Origin: Thysanoteuthis rhombus
Lineage: Eukaryota; Mollusca; Cephalopoda; Oegopsida; Thysanoteuthidae
Length of the DNA: 64,000 nucleotides
Assembly (NCBI GenBank): GCA_963457665.1
Contig: OY735224.1
Coordinates: forward strand, 52,628,929 to 52,692,928
Direction: 5' to 3'
The position numbers were made by a program, and so were the translations under genes. Positions 13,095 to 24,063 of the stretch are shown here, piece by piece. A model generated the notes under the pieces. The model did no database searches. It was not told the origin of the DNA and was given only the letters and a program-made list of their open reading frames with translations. Each line of letters opens with the position of its first letter. The stretch's first letter is position 1.

Positions 13095-13985
13095 TATATG
13101 AATTTAGTGTTGTTTTTTTCTGTTTGTTGAAAAACTTAACTATAGTAGAGGAATGTTAGTACGTTGTATCTTAGTTGGAGAGCTTTGAATAAACTTTTCT
13201 TGCTTAAATTGAGAGCTTTATATAAACTGTCCATTGAATGTAAACTAATGTTTAATTCTTTGATTCAATTATTTATGTACACCTTAATCAGTATCTGATA
13301 TCGGCATGTGATACGTTTTGGGAAAGCTCTGTCTCTTCAGATTTACTTTTAGGGGTTTTAGAGGGCTTTGAATAAACTAATAAATTAATGTTAATTACAG
13401 CTTGATTATGATCTGATATTGGCATTCTATACCTTTTTGGGAAAGTTCTGTCTCTTTAGGTCTATTTTTAAGGGTTTTAGAGAGAAAACAATTGATATGT
13501 TGTTGATTAGACAGAGAGCTTTGAATAAACTAATAAATTAATGTCTTATCTCATTTGTTCATTTAATTATTTATGTACACCTTGATCATAATCTGATATT
13601 GGCATTCTGTACCTTCCTGGGAAAGCTCTGTCTCTTTAGGTCTATTTTTAAGGGTTTTAGAGAGAAAACAATTGATATGTTGTTGATTAGACAGAGAGCT
13701 TTGAATAAACTAATAAATTAATGTCTTATCTAATTTGTTCATTTAATTATTTATGTACACCTTGATCATCATCTGATATTGGCATTCTGTACCTTTTTGG
13801 TAAAGTTCTGTCTCTTTAGGTCTATTTCTAAGGGTTTTAGAGAGAAAACAATTGATATGTTTTAGCTTAGACAAGAAGTTTCAGATAAACTCTTTGTTGA
13901 ATGTAGAATAAGGTTCAATATCATTCGTTCGTTGTGTTAGTTATGTACATCTGGTATTGGCTATAAACTTTTTGAGAAGCTCTAT
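13095..13985. repeat. 180-bp tandem repeat, about 4-5 units
   Basis: GATATTGGCATTCT recurs at 13415, 13595 and 13775, exactly 180 bases apart. A diverged, shorter unit starts near 13297 and another partial unit sits near 13950. Inner units are almost identical over GTCTCTTTAGGTCTATTT and AGAGAGCTTTGAATAAAC, so homogenisation or duplication is recent. No coding capacity. Confidence 0.9.
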
Positions 13986-14047
13986 CTGTAAGCTACAGCT
14001 TAACAAACTTTCTTCAGGTAAGTATGATGCTCTAGGAGCAAGGAAAT

Positions 14048-14320
14048 CATCATCATCTTCATCAGTCTTTTATCGTCCGTCGTTGGACATAGACCTTTTG
14101 CAGGATCTGCCACATTTCTCTATCATGGGCTTCGCTGAGCTACTATTTTTTCTTCAATTTGTGTAGTTCATCTTTCCATCTTGTATTATGTCGGCTTCAG
14201 TTTCGCATGTGATCTCTGGGGATCCATGTTGTAAGTTGTGATGTCAGTCGGTTGTCTTTCATTCTTGCAACATGGCCTGCCCATTGCCATTTAAGTTTTT
14301 TGATAGATTCTGTGATGACT
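14048..14320 (-). mobile_element. RTE-like LINE 3' fragment (copy 6)
   Basis: Minus strand: GATGATGAT-type tail at 14048-14062, then the same terminal region as the other copies up to the (I)ESIKKLKWQWAGHVARM segment, where homology stops at a CA/TA microsatellite. Confidence 0.85.
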
Positions 14321-14330
14321 ATACTTTGTA

Positions 14331-14331
14331 C

Positions 14332-14369
<38 letters not shown>

Positions 14370-14397
14370 TATATCTAACTATCTATCTATCTATCTA

Positions 14398-14432
<35 letters not shown>
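14331..14432. repeat. (TA)n-(CA)n-(CTAT)n-(TA)n compound microsatellite
   Basis: Four simple-repeat blocks in a row separate two same-orientation RTE fragments. Confidence 0.95.
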
Positions 14433-15735
14433 TCATCATCTTTTTAAAATTCGTCGTTGGACATCGACCTCCCTCAGGATTCGCCACGATTCTCTATCCT
14501 GAGCCTCGCAGAGCCAGTATTTTCTGAATTTGTCTAGTTCGTCTCTCCATCTTGAATTCTGTCGGCCTTGCTTTTGCAATTGATCTCTGGAGATCTATGT
14601 TGTGAGTCATGATGTCCATTGGTTGTCTGCCATTCTTGTAACATGGCCTGCCCATTGCCATTTAAGTTTTTTAATAGATTCTATGATATCTTGGACTCCC
14701 GTTTTCTTCCTGATATTCTGTGCTGTCTTGTGATCTCTTCATGTAAGGTTGAGCATGATTATCCCATGCGTGCGTTGCATGCTTCTCAATTTGAGGGACA
14801 TCTCTTGGTTAGGTTCCATGTTTCAGCTCCATAAGTGACTATCGTGAGGATGCATTGGTTGTATACCCTTCTTTTTAGGATTAATTAGATCGTCTTGTTT
14901 TTGAAGGTTGAGCTTGCTCTACCAAAGCCTTACCATGTGATTCTTCACTCGATTTCCTTTTCTATTGTTGGTTTCATAGAGATTCATTGTCCTAGGTAAA
15001 TGTAGTGGTCTATTTTCTCCGGTTTTTCATCTTTTTTAACAGTTTTATTCTTATTTTCAATGTGGTTGTTGCACATGATTTTTGTTTTACTGAAGTTCAT
15101 GTGTAGGCTGACTTTTTTGCTTTCTTTGCATAGCTCATCTAGCATTAGTTTGTGGTCAAGTAGGTTCTTTGTGAAAAGGACGATGTTGTCTGCAAATCTT
15201 AGGTTGCTCAGATATTCGCCGTCTATTTTGATTCCTCTAATCTCCCTGTCTATGTTTTTGGAAGATCATCTCGAGGCAGGCTGTGAAGACTTTGGGAGAG
15301 CCGGTATCACCTTGTTTTACTCCTTTTTGGAGCTGGAAGGGTTCAGAGTCTTTTTGTAGCTTGATAACGGAGTTGCTGTGATTGTATATATATTGCAGTA
15401 CTTCGACGTATACAGGGTCTACACCTCGTGGAGTGATAACCTTCACGACCATAGGAATTTCTACAGAGTCGAATGCTTTCTTGAAGTCTATAAATGCTAC
15501 AAAAGTGGCATTTCGTATTCGACTACTTTCTCTTTCAGCTTATTTATTGAATGGTGATGGTGTATGGTCGAGCAGCTTCTTCTAAATCCAGCCTGTTCCC
15601 ATGATAGATTTTCATCTAGTCTTTTAGTGATCCAGTCAGTGATGATTTTTGTGAAAAGTTTGTAGATGCAGTTGAGTAGGCTTATAGGCTCGTAGTTGTT
15701 TAGGTCTTTCGGATTTCTCTTTTTTCATGTAGAAG
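14433..15735 (-). pseudogene. RTE-like LINE, longest copy (7): reverse transcriptase pseudogene
   Basis: Minus strand, 5' to 3' from 15735: an LLNCIYKLFTKI stretch, QAGFRR, motif A FIDFKKAFDS near 15480-15505, motif B KGVKQGDTGSPKVFTACLE near 15270-15330, catalytic box read as FADN near 15183-15200, KKVSLHMNFSKTKIMC, AFGRASSTF, the TYGAETWNLT-like region and the 3' end. RT uses two Asp in this box, so FADN loses one. There are also stops and frameshifts (for example after ACLE and after VVEYEMPLL). No endonuclease part is present. It is the most informative copy for the family. Confidence 0.9.
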
Positions 15736-15904
15736 CATTATGATTGCCGTGGAACGGTAAATAAAAGAAAATAAAATATTTCAACATACAGTTTGTTTCC
15801 CTGTTTTTTTTTGTTTTATTTTTTAAACAACAAAACAACTAATTTTTATGTGTAGTGGCCCGAGTATCTCAGTTTTTCATTAGACGTCCGCGCTGACTTC
15901 TGAA

Positions 15905-16015
15905 CATACGAGATAAAAAGCCATTCTCAGAAGTCATTGCACAAAGACGGAATCGAACGAATAGGTCAGCCATTATTATCGGCCTTTCTTCTCAGCCAAG
16001 CAATTGAGTTCCACT
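15905..16015 (-). mobile_element. tRNA-like (SINE-type) fragment
   Basis: On the minus strand TGGCTGAGAAGA resembles a pol III A box, and GTTCGATTCC about 45 bases downstream is a perfect B box core. No intact cloverleaf or terminator is evident, so a tRNA-derived SINE remnant is more likely than a tRNA gene. Confidence 0.35.
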
Positions 16016-16083
16016 TATGTTAAGCGTGTTTAAACAAACTCTGGACCTGATTATTTACAAACCCCGCTTATGGGGCCTATTAT

Positions 16084-16622
16084 AAATAATCGTGTGGATT
16101 CTAAAGCCGGGGATCTTTTAACAAGGCAAGGTATGTGGACTGACATTCTTTGTCAAAACAGGTCTGGTTAGTCACTCAATAGAAACCGTCCACTGAACAG
16201 CGTCCACTGGCAGCATTCAGTGTTGTAGGGGTGATCAATAAATCTTACTTCTCTGTCCTTTTGTTGGGCGGTGATCGCTCAAATAAAGCATGAATCTTAA
16301 AAAAAACAAACAAACAAAAAACAACAACAAACAAACACGATAGCTTCGAGACCCTCGAATGGGAGCAGTGTAGCTCAAACTTACATTGCAAATTGAACCC
16401 GGGGTAAACACTTCTTTAGGGTGGATATAAAAGTGTTTTTTTTTTCTAGATATGATAAAGAATGAATGTTTAATTTTCAGCCTTCTAACTCCGTCGGCAC
16501 CCCCTGTACGCAGGGTACATTGCCAGACCTCGAAAACTGAAGACACCAATGTTGGCACTTTCGTTGACAGTTTGATCGAAGTTTTTAATAATCGTGTGGG
16601 TTTTGTAGGTAGGGATCTTAAC
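16084..16622 (+). repeat. Family A copy flanked by 37-bp imperfect direct repeats
   Basis: Family A spans about 16156-16576, from ACAGGTCTGGTTAGTCACTC to GAAAACTGAAGACACCAATG and the GACAGTTT end. Related sequences (AATAATCGTGTGG.TT...GGGATCTT..AAC) stand on both sides, at 16084-16122 and 16587-16622. They are too long for a usual target-site duplication and are not seen around the other family A copies. Confidence 0.6.
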
Positions 16623-16912
16623 GCAAAGCTGAGCCGAAAAAATATTCCAAGGGTTTGCACTCCGAACGACACAGAAACAATGGTGAGAAGTTGATATTCT
16701 CTCTTAGAAGTAGCGATTATTATTCCAGAGTAACAAAATTGGTTTCTCTTGCCGTGATTCATACAGCTAGATGCCTGTATCTTATCGCGAACTTTGCATC
16801 TATCAAATATTGGCTTCTGAATCTAAAATGACAGGCCAATAACAAGTAGGAAAGGGGCAGATAAAAAAATGATTTACTGTATTTGGAGCTAAAAATTCAT
16901 CTTGCAACTAAT
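16623..16912. other. No recognisable feature
   Basis: Nothing supported. The minus-strand frame at 16235-16762 crosses the family A copy and is not a gene. Confidence 0.35.
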
Positions 16913-17420
16913 CATCATCATCATCATCATCGTCTGTCTTTTAACGTCCATCGTTGGAAATAGACCTTCCCCAGGATTTGCCACAATTCTCCATCATGGG
17001 TGTCACGGAGCCAGTACTTTATGAACGTGTCTAGCTCGTCTCTCCATCTAATATTCTACTGGCCTCAGTTGCGCATGTGATCTCGGAGGACCCATGTCGT
17101 AAGTCGTGATGTCAATCGGTTGTCTGCCATCCTTGCAACATGGCCAGCCCACTGCCATTTGAGATTTAATGGATTTTATGATGTCCCTGATTCTTGTCTT
17201 TCCCAGATGTACTGAGCTGTCTTGTGGTCTCTCGAAGTGAGACCTAGCATAATTCTTTCATGTGTTTGTTGCATGGTTCTCAATTTGCAGATCTGTCTCT
17301 TGGTTAGGTTCCATGTTTTAGCTCCATAAGTGACTGTCGGGAGGATGTATTGGTTATCTATCCTTCTTTTTAGGATTAATAGGATTTTTTTGTTTTCGAA
17401 GGTTGAGCTTGCTCTGCCAA
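16913..17420 (-). mobile_element. RTE-like LINE 3' part (copy 8) with 5' inversion
   Basis: Minus strand: (ATG)n tail at 16913-16932, then the standard terminal region up to the GRASSTF-coding stretch (GAGCTTGCTCTGCCAAA on the + strand, 17404-17420). From there the sequence switches to the opposite strand of the element. Confidence 0.85.
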
Positions 17421-17476
17421 AAGAAGATCAAAATCGAGGACATAGAACTGGAGAAAGTAGATCACTACTCCTGACA
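17421..17476 (+). mobile_element. Inverted 5' piece of RTE copy 8
   Basis: The + strand encodes KIEDIELEKVDHYS, the segment that in other copies (compare 10690-10735) lies just upstream of the AFGRASS region. Its flipped orientation at the 5' end of a truncated copy repeats the arrangement at 10567. Confidence 0.7.
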
Positions 17477-17759
17477 CCGTCCACCAAAAGTTTCTTTGGT
17501 TTGAAGATTTGAAGAATCTAAATACGATTAATTTGCTCAAAATGTCAGCCAAGTGGTCTCATTTAATGGGAATAATTGGACTTTATGTTCACAACGATCA
17601 ACAGTGATTAACAGTGAAACTGCCATTAAATTCCTTAAAAAAATTCAAAACTTTTCACTCTAAGATATTCCCCGGGGTCTCTTGAGTATGTCCAACAATA
17701 GTTCCAAATTAAGTTGAGTGGTCCCAATGCTGTTGTATTATAGGAGAAAAGATCTTTGT

Positions 17760-18145
17760 TCGTTCGATTGTATGTCTGTGTGTCCGTATGTGCATGTTTG
17801 AGTGTGTATGCTTGTATGTGTGTTTATATATGTATGTTTTGTGTGTGTTTGTGTCTGTATGTTTGTGTTTGCATATGTGTGTGTATTTGCGTGTGTTTGT
17901 GCGTGCAGGTATGTATGTCTGTGTGTTTGTGCTAGTGCGTGTATAAGTGTGTCTGCGTGTGTCTTTTAGTGTGTGTGTTTTTTCTGTGTATTTGTGTGTT
18001 CGTGTGTGCTACGTGAGCGCGTGTGTGTCTGTCTATGTGTGTGAGACGTTTTGTGTTTGTGTGTGTGTTTATGACTTTGTGTGTGTGTATGTGTGTCTTA
18101 GTCCAGCTGTGTATTTGTGTGTATATGTGTATGTATGTGTGCAGC
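17760..18145. repeat. GT-rich minisatellite (GTGTGTTT/GTATGT)
   Basis: Irregular alternation of GTGT, TTTGTGTG and GTATGT. Val-Cys-rich open frames on this strand and Thr-His frames on the other are products of the repeat. Bases 17477-17759 hold nothing recognisable. Confidence 0.9.
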
Positions 18146-18239
18146 GTTATAGAAAGCAAGACTAAAAAAATGTAAAAGCGAAGATAAAAATAATCGTATA
18201 AAACATTAAAAAAGGATGAAAGGAGAAATCACTGCATCT

Positions 18240-18520
18240 CTTGACAGCATGCCCTATTGGGAGCGATCAATTGAAAAATGGGTAAAAAATGGTGATTAAT
18301 GAATAAGTTACTTCTTTCATCTCTTAGGGCCAGGGATCACTGAAAAAAGTCCGAATTAAAACAAACGAACAAGCGTCAACTCTACTGACACAAACTGAAA
18401 GATCAATTTAGCATAAACTTACATTACAAATTGAACCACCCACTGATAACCTATTATGGGCTGGTGATGGGAAGATTTAAAGTCCTCTTCTAGACATAAT
18501 GAAGAATAAACGTTAAACAT
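18240..18520 (+). repeat. Family A repeat fragment
   Basis: Central part of family A: GACAGCATG, GATCAATTGAAAAATGG, AATAAGTTACTTCT, GATCAATTTAGCATAAAC, TTACATTACAAATTGAACC, TCTAGACATAATGAAGAATA. Confidence 0.75.
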
Positions 18521-18548
18521 TGTCAAATCATCGAATTAAACGTTGTCG

Positions 18549-18550
<2 letters not shown>

Positions 18551-18637
<87 letters not shown>
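18551..18637. repeat. (TA)n-(GATA)n microsatellite
   Basis: A TA run of about 52 bases continues as TAGA/GATA repeats. Confidence 0.95.
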
Positions 18638-18762
18638 CTGAACTAGGTCGCACACATCAAGATGACCCTAAAAGATAGAATTCCAATTTTGGCTTCCAAA
18701 GCAAAGCATCTGACGCTAAATTTATTTTCCACAGAAAACTTTTAAAATCTGAATGGCACTCA

Positions 18763-18803
18763 CACACACACACACACACACACACGCACGCACACACACA
18801 CAC
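18763..18803. repeat. (CA)n microsatellite
   Basis: CA run with two CG interruptions. Confidence 0.95.
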
Positions 18804-18924
18804 AGAGCACGTGCTTAGCTGAAGAAACATGTTTAGCTCACCAATTAATTCATTCATAGATTGACTAATTAATTAACTAAGTTTCCATATACTTTTACTC
18901 CCAAAACTGTCTCACTTCCTATTG

Positions 18925-18926
<2 letters not shown>

Positions 18927-18998
<72 letters not shown>
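18927..18998. repeat. (CA)n-(TA)n microsatellite
   Basis: CA block followed directly by a TA block, at the left edge of a Penelope-like 3' piece. Confidence 0.95.
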
Positions 18999-19000
<2 letters not shown>

Positions 19001-19133
19001 GTGTACTTTAGAGAGTGAGACAGACTCGGGAGTGAAGTTTTTGGTGGTAAGGTTTATTAATCCTTATATGTCAATAGTCCATACATGTTTCAGGATTCTT
19101 CCCATCATCAGTGGTGTGTGCTTTGTGAGTGTG

Positions 19134-19135
<2 letters not shown>
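18999..19135 (-). mobile_element. Penelope-like element 3' end with hammerhead-like core
   Basis: Nearly the same 140-base sequence occurs at 30952-31098, at the end of the longer element at 46082-47790 (diverged) and, inverted, at 59611-59983. The minus strand holds CTGATGA, a GGGA/TCCT hairpin, GAAA, the ACATGT palindrome and a GTA site, the order of a type I hammerhead ribozyme; flanking CCA and TGG can pair as a short stem I. It is enclosed by (TA)n on both sides. Penelope-like elements are known to carry hammerhead motifs. Confidence 0.65.

Positions 19136-19209
<74 letters not shown>
19136..19209. repeat. (TA)n-(GA)n microsatellite
   Basis: Follows the Penelope-like piece directly. Confidence 0.95.
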
Positions 19210-19213
<4 letters not shown>

Positions 19214-19530
19214 ACGTTGCATTGGTTTCAGGTACACATTTTGACGAATTTATTTATGGTTACACGAGTTTAAAAAAGGACAACACTTGAAATATAGATG
19301 TAGAATAAAATATACGATAATACTAATTACTCTCTAGATATCATTATCACACTTACTTGATAATGACCGATGATAGACAAAAGAAAATGAATCACCAACC
19401 TCTGAACGTTTTTAAAAAAATCGATGACATCAATGAATAGTTTATACGCTAACAGGTAATTATTAAGTAGACAGTTTATCTGATATTTCTCTCGGTCCCT
19501 CTCTGTGTCTCTCTCTTTCTACATATATCC

Positions 19531-19587
<57 letters not shown>

Positions 19588-19697
19588 CCTTTTTAATGAA
19601 TTTATCGTACGTTTGGCACATGTCCATGCGAATAGGGCATCAGTTGCAGACCCGACTCTGAACAAATGATCTTCGAGACTAATTTACCATCAATAAC
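19210..19697. repeat. Unclassified DNA with (CT)n-(TA)n at 19533-19587
   Basis: CT-rich from about 19490, then TA. The rest shows no recognised feature. Confidence 0.6.
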
Positions 19698-20130
19698 AAC
19701 AGGTCTGATTAGTCACTCTAAATAAAAAAAATCGTCAAGCAACCAACGTCATTTGGCAGTATATCGTGTTGGAGGTGATCGATTAAAATTTTTTAAGAAG
19801 GGTTGATCAATGAATGGGTTTTATTTGGCTTTTTCTTGGGCAGGGACCATTCAAATAGTCTTATTAAAAAACAAAAACAGTCTAAGGTATCAATTTAGCT
19901 TTAAATTGCATTGTAAACTGACTCCCTATCCCTACTAAAAATCTATTTAGGAGGATCTTTTGGGTAGTGACCACTCAAATAGTCTGATTTAAAAAAAACT
20001 AAGGTATCAATTTAGCATTAATTTGCATTGTAAACTGACTCCCTATCCATACTAAAAATCTGTTTTAGTGGATATTAAAAAAACAACCAGGCAGACCCAC
20101 TTATAACTGAGAGAAACTTATGTTGACAGT
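19698..20130 (+). repeat. Family A copy with internal tandem duplication
   Basis: Starts at ACAGGTCTGATTAGTCACTC and ends near GTTGACAGTTTTCGTTGA. A block of about 108 bases (CTAAGGTATCAATTTAGC... TACTAAAAATCT) occurs twice in tandem, about 19855-19962 and 19963-20070, which other copies do not show. Confidence 0.75.
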
Positions 20131-20163
20131 TTTCGTTGAATGGTTTTTACAGCAATATCGAAA

Positions 20164-20609
20164 CGACTTCAAAAGAATGTTTCAATGATGAGGACGCTGG
20201 AGATGATGATGGAGAAAAGAGAAAGAGAAAACTCGAGAAGAGAAAGAAAGAGAAGAAGAAGGAGAGGGAGGGGGAAGAGGAGAAGAATAAGCAGCGGAGC
20301 ATGAGGAGGAAGGAGAAGGAAAGGAAGTGGAAGAAACAGAGAGCGGGAAGAAGGAGGCAGAGGAGAAGGAGGAGAGGAAAAAGAAGGGTATAAAAAGCGG
20401 AAGAAGAAGCAAGAAAAAAAGAATTAATGGGAAACAGGGAGAAGAAGAAGAAAAAGAAGGAGAAACAGGAGAAGAAGAAGATGAAAAAACGGGTGAATAA
20501 TGATAATAATAATATGACGAAGATGAAGATGAAAAAGCGTGTGAAGAAGAAGAAGAAGAAGAAGAAGAAGAAGAAGAAGAAGAAGAAGAAGAAGAAGAAG
20601 AAGAAGAAG

Positions 20610-20640
<31 letters not shown>

Positions 20641-20696
20641 GGGTGGAGAAAATGATGAAAAAGTGGGAGGAGAAGAAGATGAAAAAGCGGGCGAAG

Positions 20697-20727
<31 letters not shown>

Positions 20728-20912
20728 GGGTGAAGAAGAAGTGGATGAAAAAGTGGGCGAAGAAGAAGATGAAAAAGCGGGCGAAGAAGAAGAAGGAGAA
20801 GAAGAAGAAGAAGAAGTGGGTGAAGAAGATGATGAAAAAGTGGGTGGAGAAGAAGATGAAAAAGCGGGAGAAGAAGAAGAAGAAGAAGAAGAAGAAGAAG
20901 AAGAAGAAGAAG

Positions 20913-20943
<31 letters not shown>

Positions 20944-21062
20944 GGGTGAAGAAGAAGTGGATGAAAAAGTGGGCGAAGAAGAAGATGAAAAAGCGGGCGA
21001 AGAAGAAGAAGAAGAAGAAGAAGAAGAAGAAGAAGAAGAAGAAGAAGAAGAAGAAGAAGACC
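20164..21062. repeat. 0.9-kb (GAA)n-rich tract with higher-order units
   Basis: Purine-only + strand. Long GAA runs alternate with a unit of the form GTGGGTGAAGAAGAAGTGG, ATGAAAAAGTGGGCG, AAGATGAAAAAGCGGGCG, which recurs at about 20641, 20726, 20816 and 20941. Frames of 217-333 codons (poly-Glu, poly-Lys, poly-Phe, poly-Ser, poly-Leu) exist on both strands in several frames at once, which marks them as composition artefacts. Likely triplex-forming and replication-unstable. Confidence 0.95.
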
Positions 21063-22794
21063 CACCCTTCTCTGCAAGAAATCTTCCTTTCATCTTTCCA
21101 GGTTTTTGGCATTGGTTCATCGTGGGAAATTCTCTTTACAACATCCAACCGTCGGCGAATTCAAAACACGTCGTAAACATCAAAGGAAGAATGCCTTCAG
21201 CATTTGCATTCGTGAAAGAGATTTTTTGCCATTTTCTAGTGGCCCACTCAAACTCATTACTCCGTGAAACGCGATTTTTGATCTTGGGTAGTGAGTGTTA
21301 TTTTCTGATTGCTTATGTGTAAAGCGTATAGAAAATGGTGATTATTGCCTTCAAACTTGGCATTTGAGGCCAGGGCGGTGATATTCTTATCTGGTTGTCT
21401 TTCCTACATTATGTGGTTAAAAATGTGCAGATTTGCCTGTTTTGTCCAATTGAAAATAAATAACACTCTCTTAGATCGAATGCTTTACAAGACTAACGAG
21501 CTCTGCTGTCTATCAGTAGCTGAGGGAAAAAACGGACTCATGCCTTCCACAGAGACGTGAATGTGGGACGAACACGAGCTGTCTCAGCCGAAACTGGAAC
21601 TCAGTTCACTGATAACCTCTCTGCTACTCAGTACTTCCCTGTGATCAAGTTTGTATTGTAACAGAATGTGGAACGAGACTGTAGAGCTAGTGACAAGCTT
21701 ATTCAATTGAGAAATTGAAAATCTATTGAATACAATTATGATAAAATAGTCTTCTAAGGGAAGTTACTCGTGCGTGATGGAAGTCATTTCCGTAGGATGG
21801 GATGTTACAGACAAAATTATGGACATAAATTTATCATATTACGTGAACACATGATCTCGGAGCCTAAATCTCTCGATCTGTATATATTTGAAACTGTCAA
21901 CAAAAACTGTCATGAAAACATAGGTTTCTTTGATTTTTTTAAACCAGTCAAGCTGACTGACAATGTATTACGTTGTTCGAAAAATAATTGTCGATTCTAA
22001 TTGCTGAGTTTGTTAATCAAATAATGTATGGTTCTTATGTTTAATTAGTACCATTGGTCAGAATTGGAAACCACTTCTACCATCGAGGACACAGGCTGTT
22101 TTAGCCTACAAGATAAACGTTTCAGAAATTCTCTGAATGGTTCTGCCTATACTTTGCTACCGAATCTCCTTTGTCTCAGAATGTTGCCTCGGTACTTGGA
22201 ATGAAAGGAAATCAGTGGGACACAGATCATAGGTGTATGGTGGATACGGCAAAGTTTCTGCTGTGTGATCTGTCTTGTATGTGATCAACCATGGTCGCGG
22301 AACAAGTCTCAGGTTTTCGCTTAGCTTGTGAGAAACCTCACCTTTTTTGGCCTTTTTGGTATGGACTAGAGAGTATCTGTTCCATGGAAGAGACCGAGGC
22401 GCCGGTACTGACGTTTGCCTACCGAATGGGCCTGAGATGGTGCGATGGTAAGCATCAAAGACTGTGTGTGTAGATGCAATGCGTCAGCTAATGAAAGGAC
22501 ACTGAGGTTGCGCATTGCTAAGCGATTTGGGAACTTACGGACTCGTCCTTGTGTTCTCTTTCTATTACTCAGCCCAGCTGCAGGGAAGTAGTTCACCTAG
22601 GGGTATCGCTGTCCCATTGCTCTAAGAGGGACAGGTTGGGCCTGTCCTGACGCTTTTGTGACCTTAATCGCTTTAGCAACCTCAGTTGCGTTGGCTGGAG
22701 AATTTTTTTTTTTGATGGGGTGCTCCATTTTCCAACGTTAAGCTTGACCCTGTGTTGCATTTGGCACTTCTCACAAATAAAGAAGATGCGCAAC
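21063..22794. other. Unclassified DNA, no gene supported
   Basis: Several open frames of 60-76 codons (for example 21345-21560, 21770-22000, 22291-22473) on both strands carry no recognisable domain. The region is somewhat GC-richer around 22150-22600. I found no second copy in the window. Confidence 0.35.
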
Positions 22795-23315
22795 CCTCTC
22801 ATCGAGACAAGAACCTTCAGAGTTCACATACTCTTGCCAACTAGAAACGTCCATTTATCCCTGCAGTATAGAATTCTTGGAGTCCTGGGGCCGATAAATT
22901 CTTCGCACTGCTGCCTGGTTGTTGAAGACCCTCCCTTGCAGGAAGAAGCCCAAATGCTGGAAAAAATGGTTGTCAGTCGGAGGGAGATGGAGGGTGAGGT
23001 AGACCTAATTGTGCAATATCTGCAGAGTCAGTCGCATGTCATGATGAACTTTTTTTTTCTTTCAAATTTGTTAAAAATGTCGAAAGACTGTTGAATGGTC
23101 AACGTTTAGCTCCTCTGCAACTCTGCTGCGTTGGCTCAGCTCAATAATAGCCCTCAATTGGATATTTTCAATCACTGAACGACACTCGTGTATTCGAGGT
23201 TCTCGTCTCCCTTTCGAAACGTTTGGAACCAGAGTTGAACTTTATGTTTGTTGACGGTCCCCTGGCTAAACACCTTATTGATATTGCGTGCAGTTACCGC
23301 TGATTAACGTCCCTT
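22795..23315 (-). pseudogene. mariner-family transposase, internally deleted
   Basis: Minus strand from 23315: TARNINKVFSQGTVNKHKVQ, LWFQTFRKG, then RVAEELNVDHSTVFRHF, the paired helix-turn-helix region of mariner (D,D34D) transposases. Directly after it (23015-22800) come LPHPPSPSD, FFQHLGFFLQGRVFNNQAAV, and a WQEYVNSEGSCLDE end, which is the family's C terminus. The catalytic middle with the first two Asp is missing, and stops and frame changes interrupt the rest. About 520 bases remain of a usual 1.0-kb ORF. Terminal inverted repeats were not identified. Confidence 0.8.
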
Positions 23316-24031
23316 TTTTGAACGTGTACAACTAAATTGTTCGAATGAATCTTTCTTCCAATCTTTGGTTTGATAGCCTTAAATAAACCAAAATAAATAG
23401 TGTCAAGCTTGGCTGTGTTTGCCTTGTAAAAATCTAAAAGGTAAACAAAACAGAATTCATTTCTCCATACAATATTATTTCATAACTAGGTATCCTATTT
23501 CAACTCCTCTATTAGTAGTTTTCGTAAATATCATTTGCAAACTTGAGCAAAACAAGTTGAGAGAACGAATTCGTCATTAGTTTTTGCGTATATAACGTCA
23601 CAGGATTTTTGGTGAGATCATTGTCATTATCGTTACAAACGAAAATGAAGTTAAAACTTAATAAGAGAATAAAACCCCTCAAGCTTAAATAATCAGAGCA
23701 AAATTAATGCTTCAAAATGGTACTCTCTATGAACATAATCAAATGATGGTCTATTCAAAAATGAGAATCAAAGTTTTAAGTAACAAAAACCGCGAATATT
23801 GTGTGCCTCTAGCGAATATTTTGCGTGTGTGGAACAACAATTTGGTCTCAAAGTACTGGAACATTATTAACAGCCGACTCTGTTTGGGGGCGCGTGAACA
23901 ACTGCCGAGGCTGAGAGAAATTTTCAATATGCATTATACAGATCTACGAGCATGCGTGAGAATGAAAAGAGATGGGTACGACGATGAACGATAAAAAGAT
24001 AGGAAGAACAAGAGAGAGAAGTGTAGGTAGA

Positions 24032-24063
<32 letters not shown>

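Noticed and set aside
16235-16762. 175-codon minus-strand open frame
   Set aside because: Runs across a family A repeat and its flanks; no domain, not shared by other family A copies.
20147-21322. Long open frames (up to 333 codons) on both strands over the GAA tract
   Set aside because: All are homopolymer-like (Glu, Lys, Phe, Ser, Leu) and exist in several frames at once because GAA/TTC repeats contain no stops.
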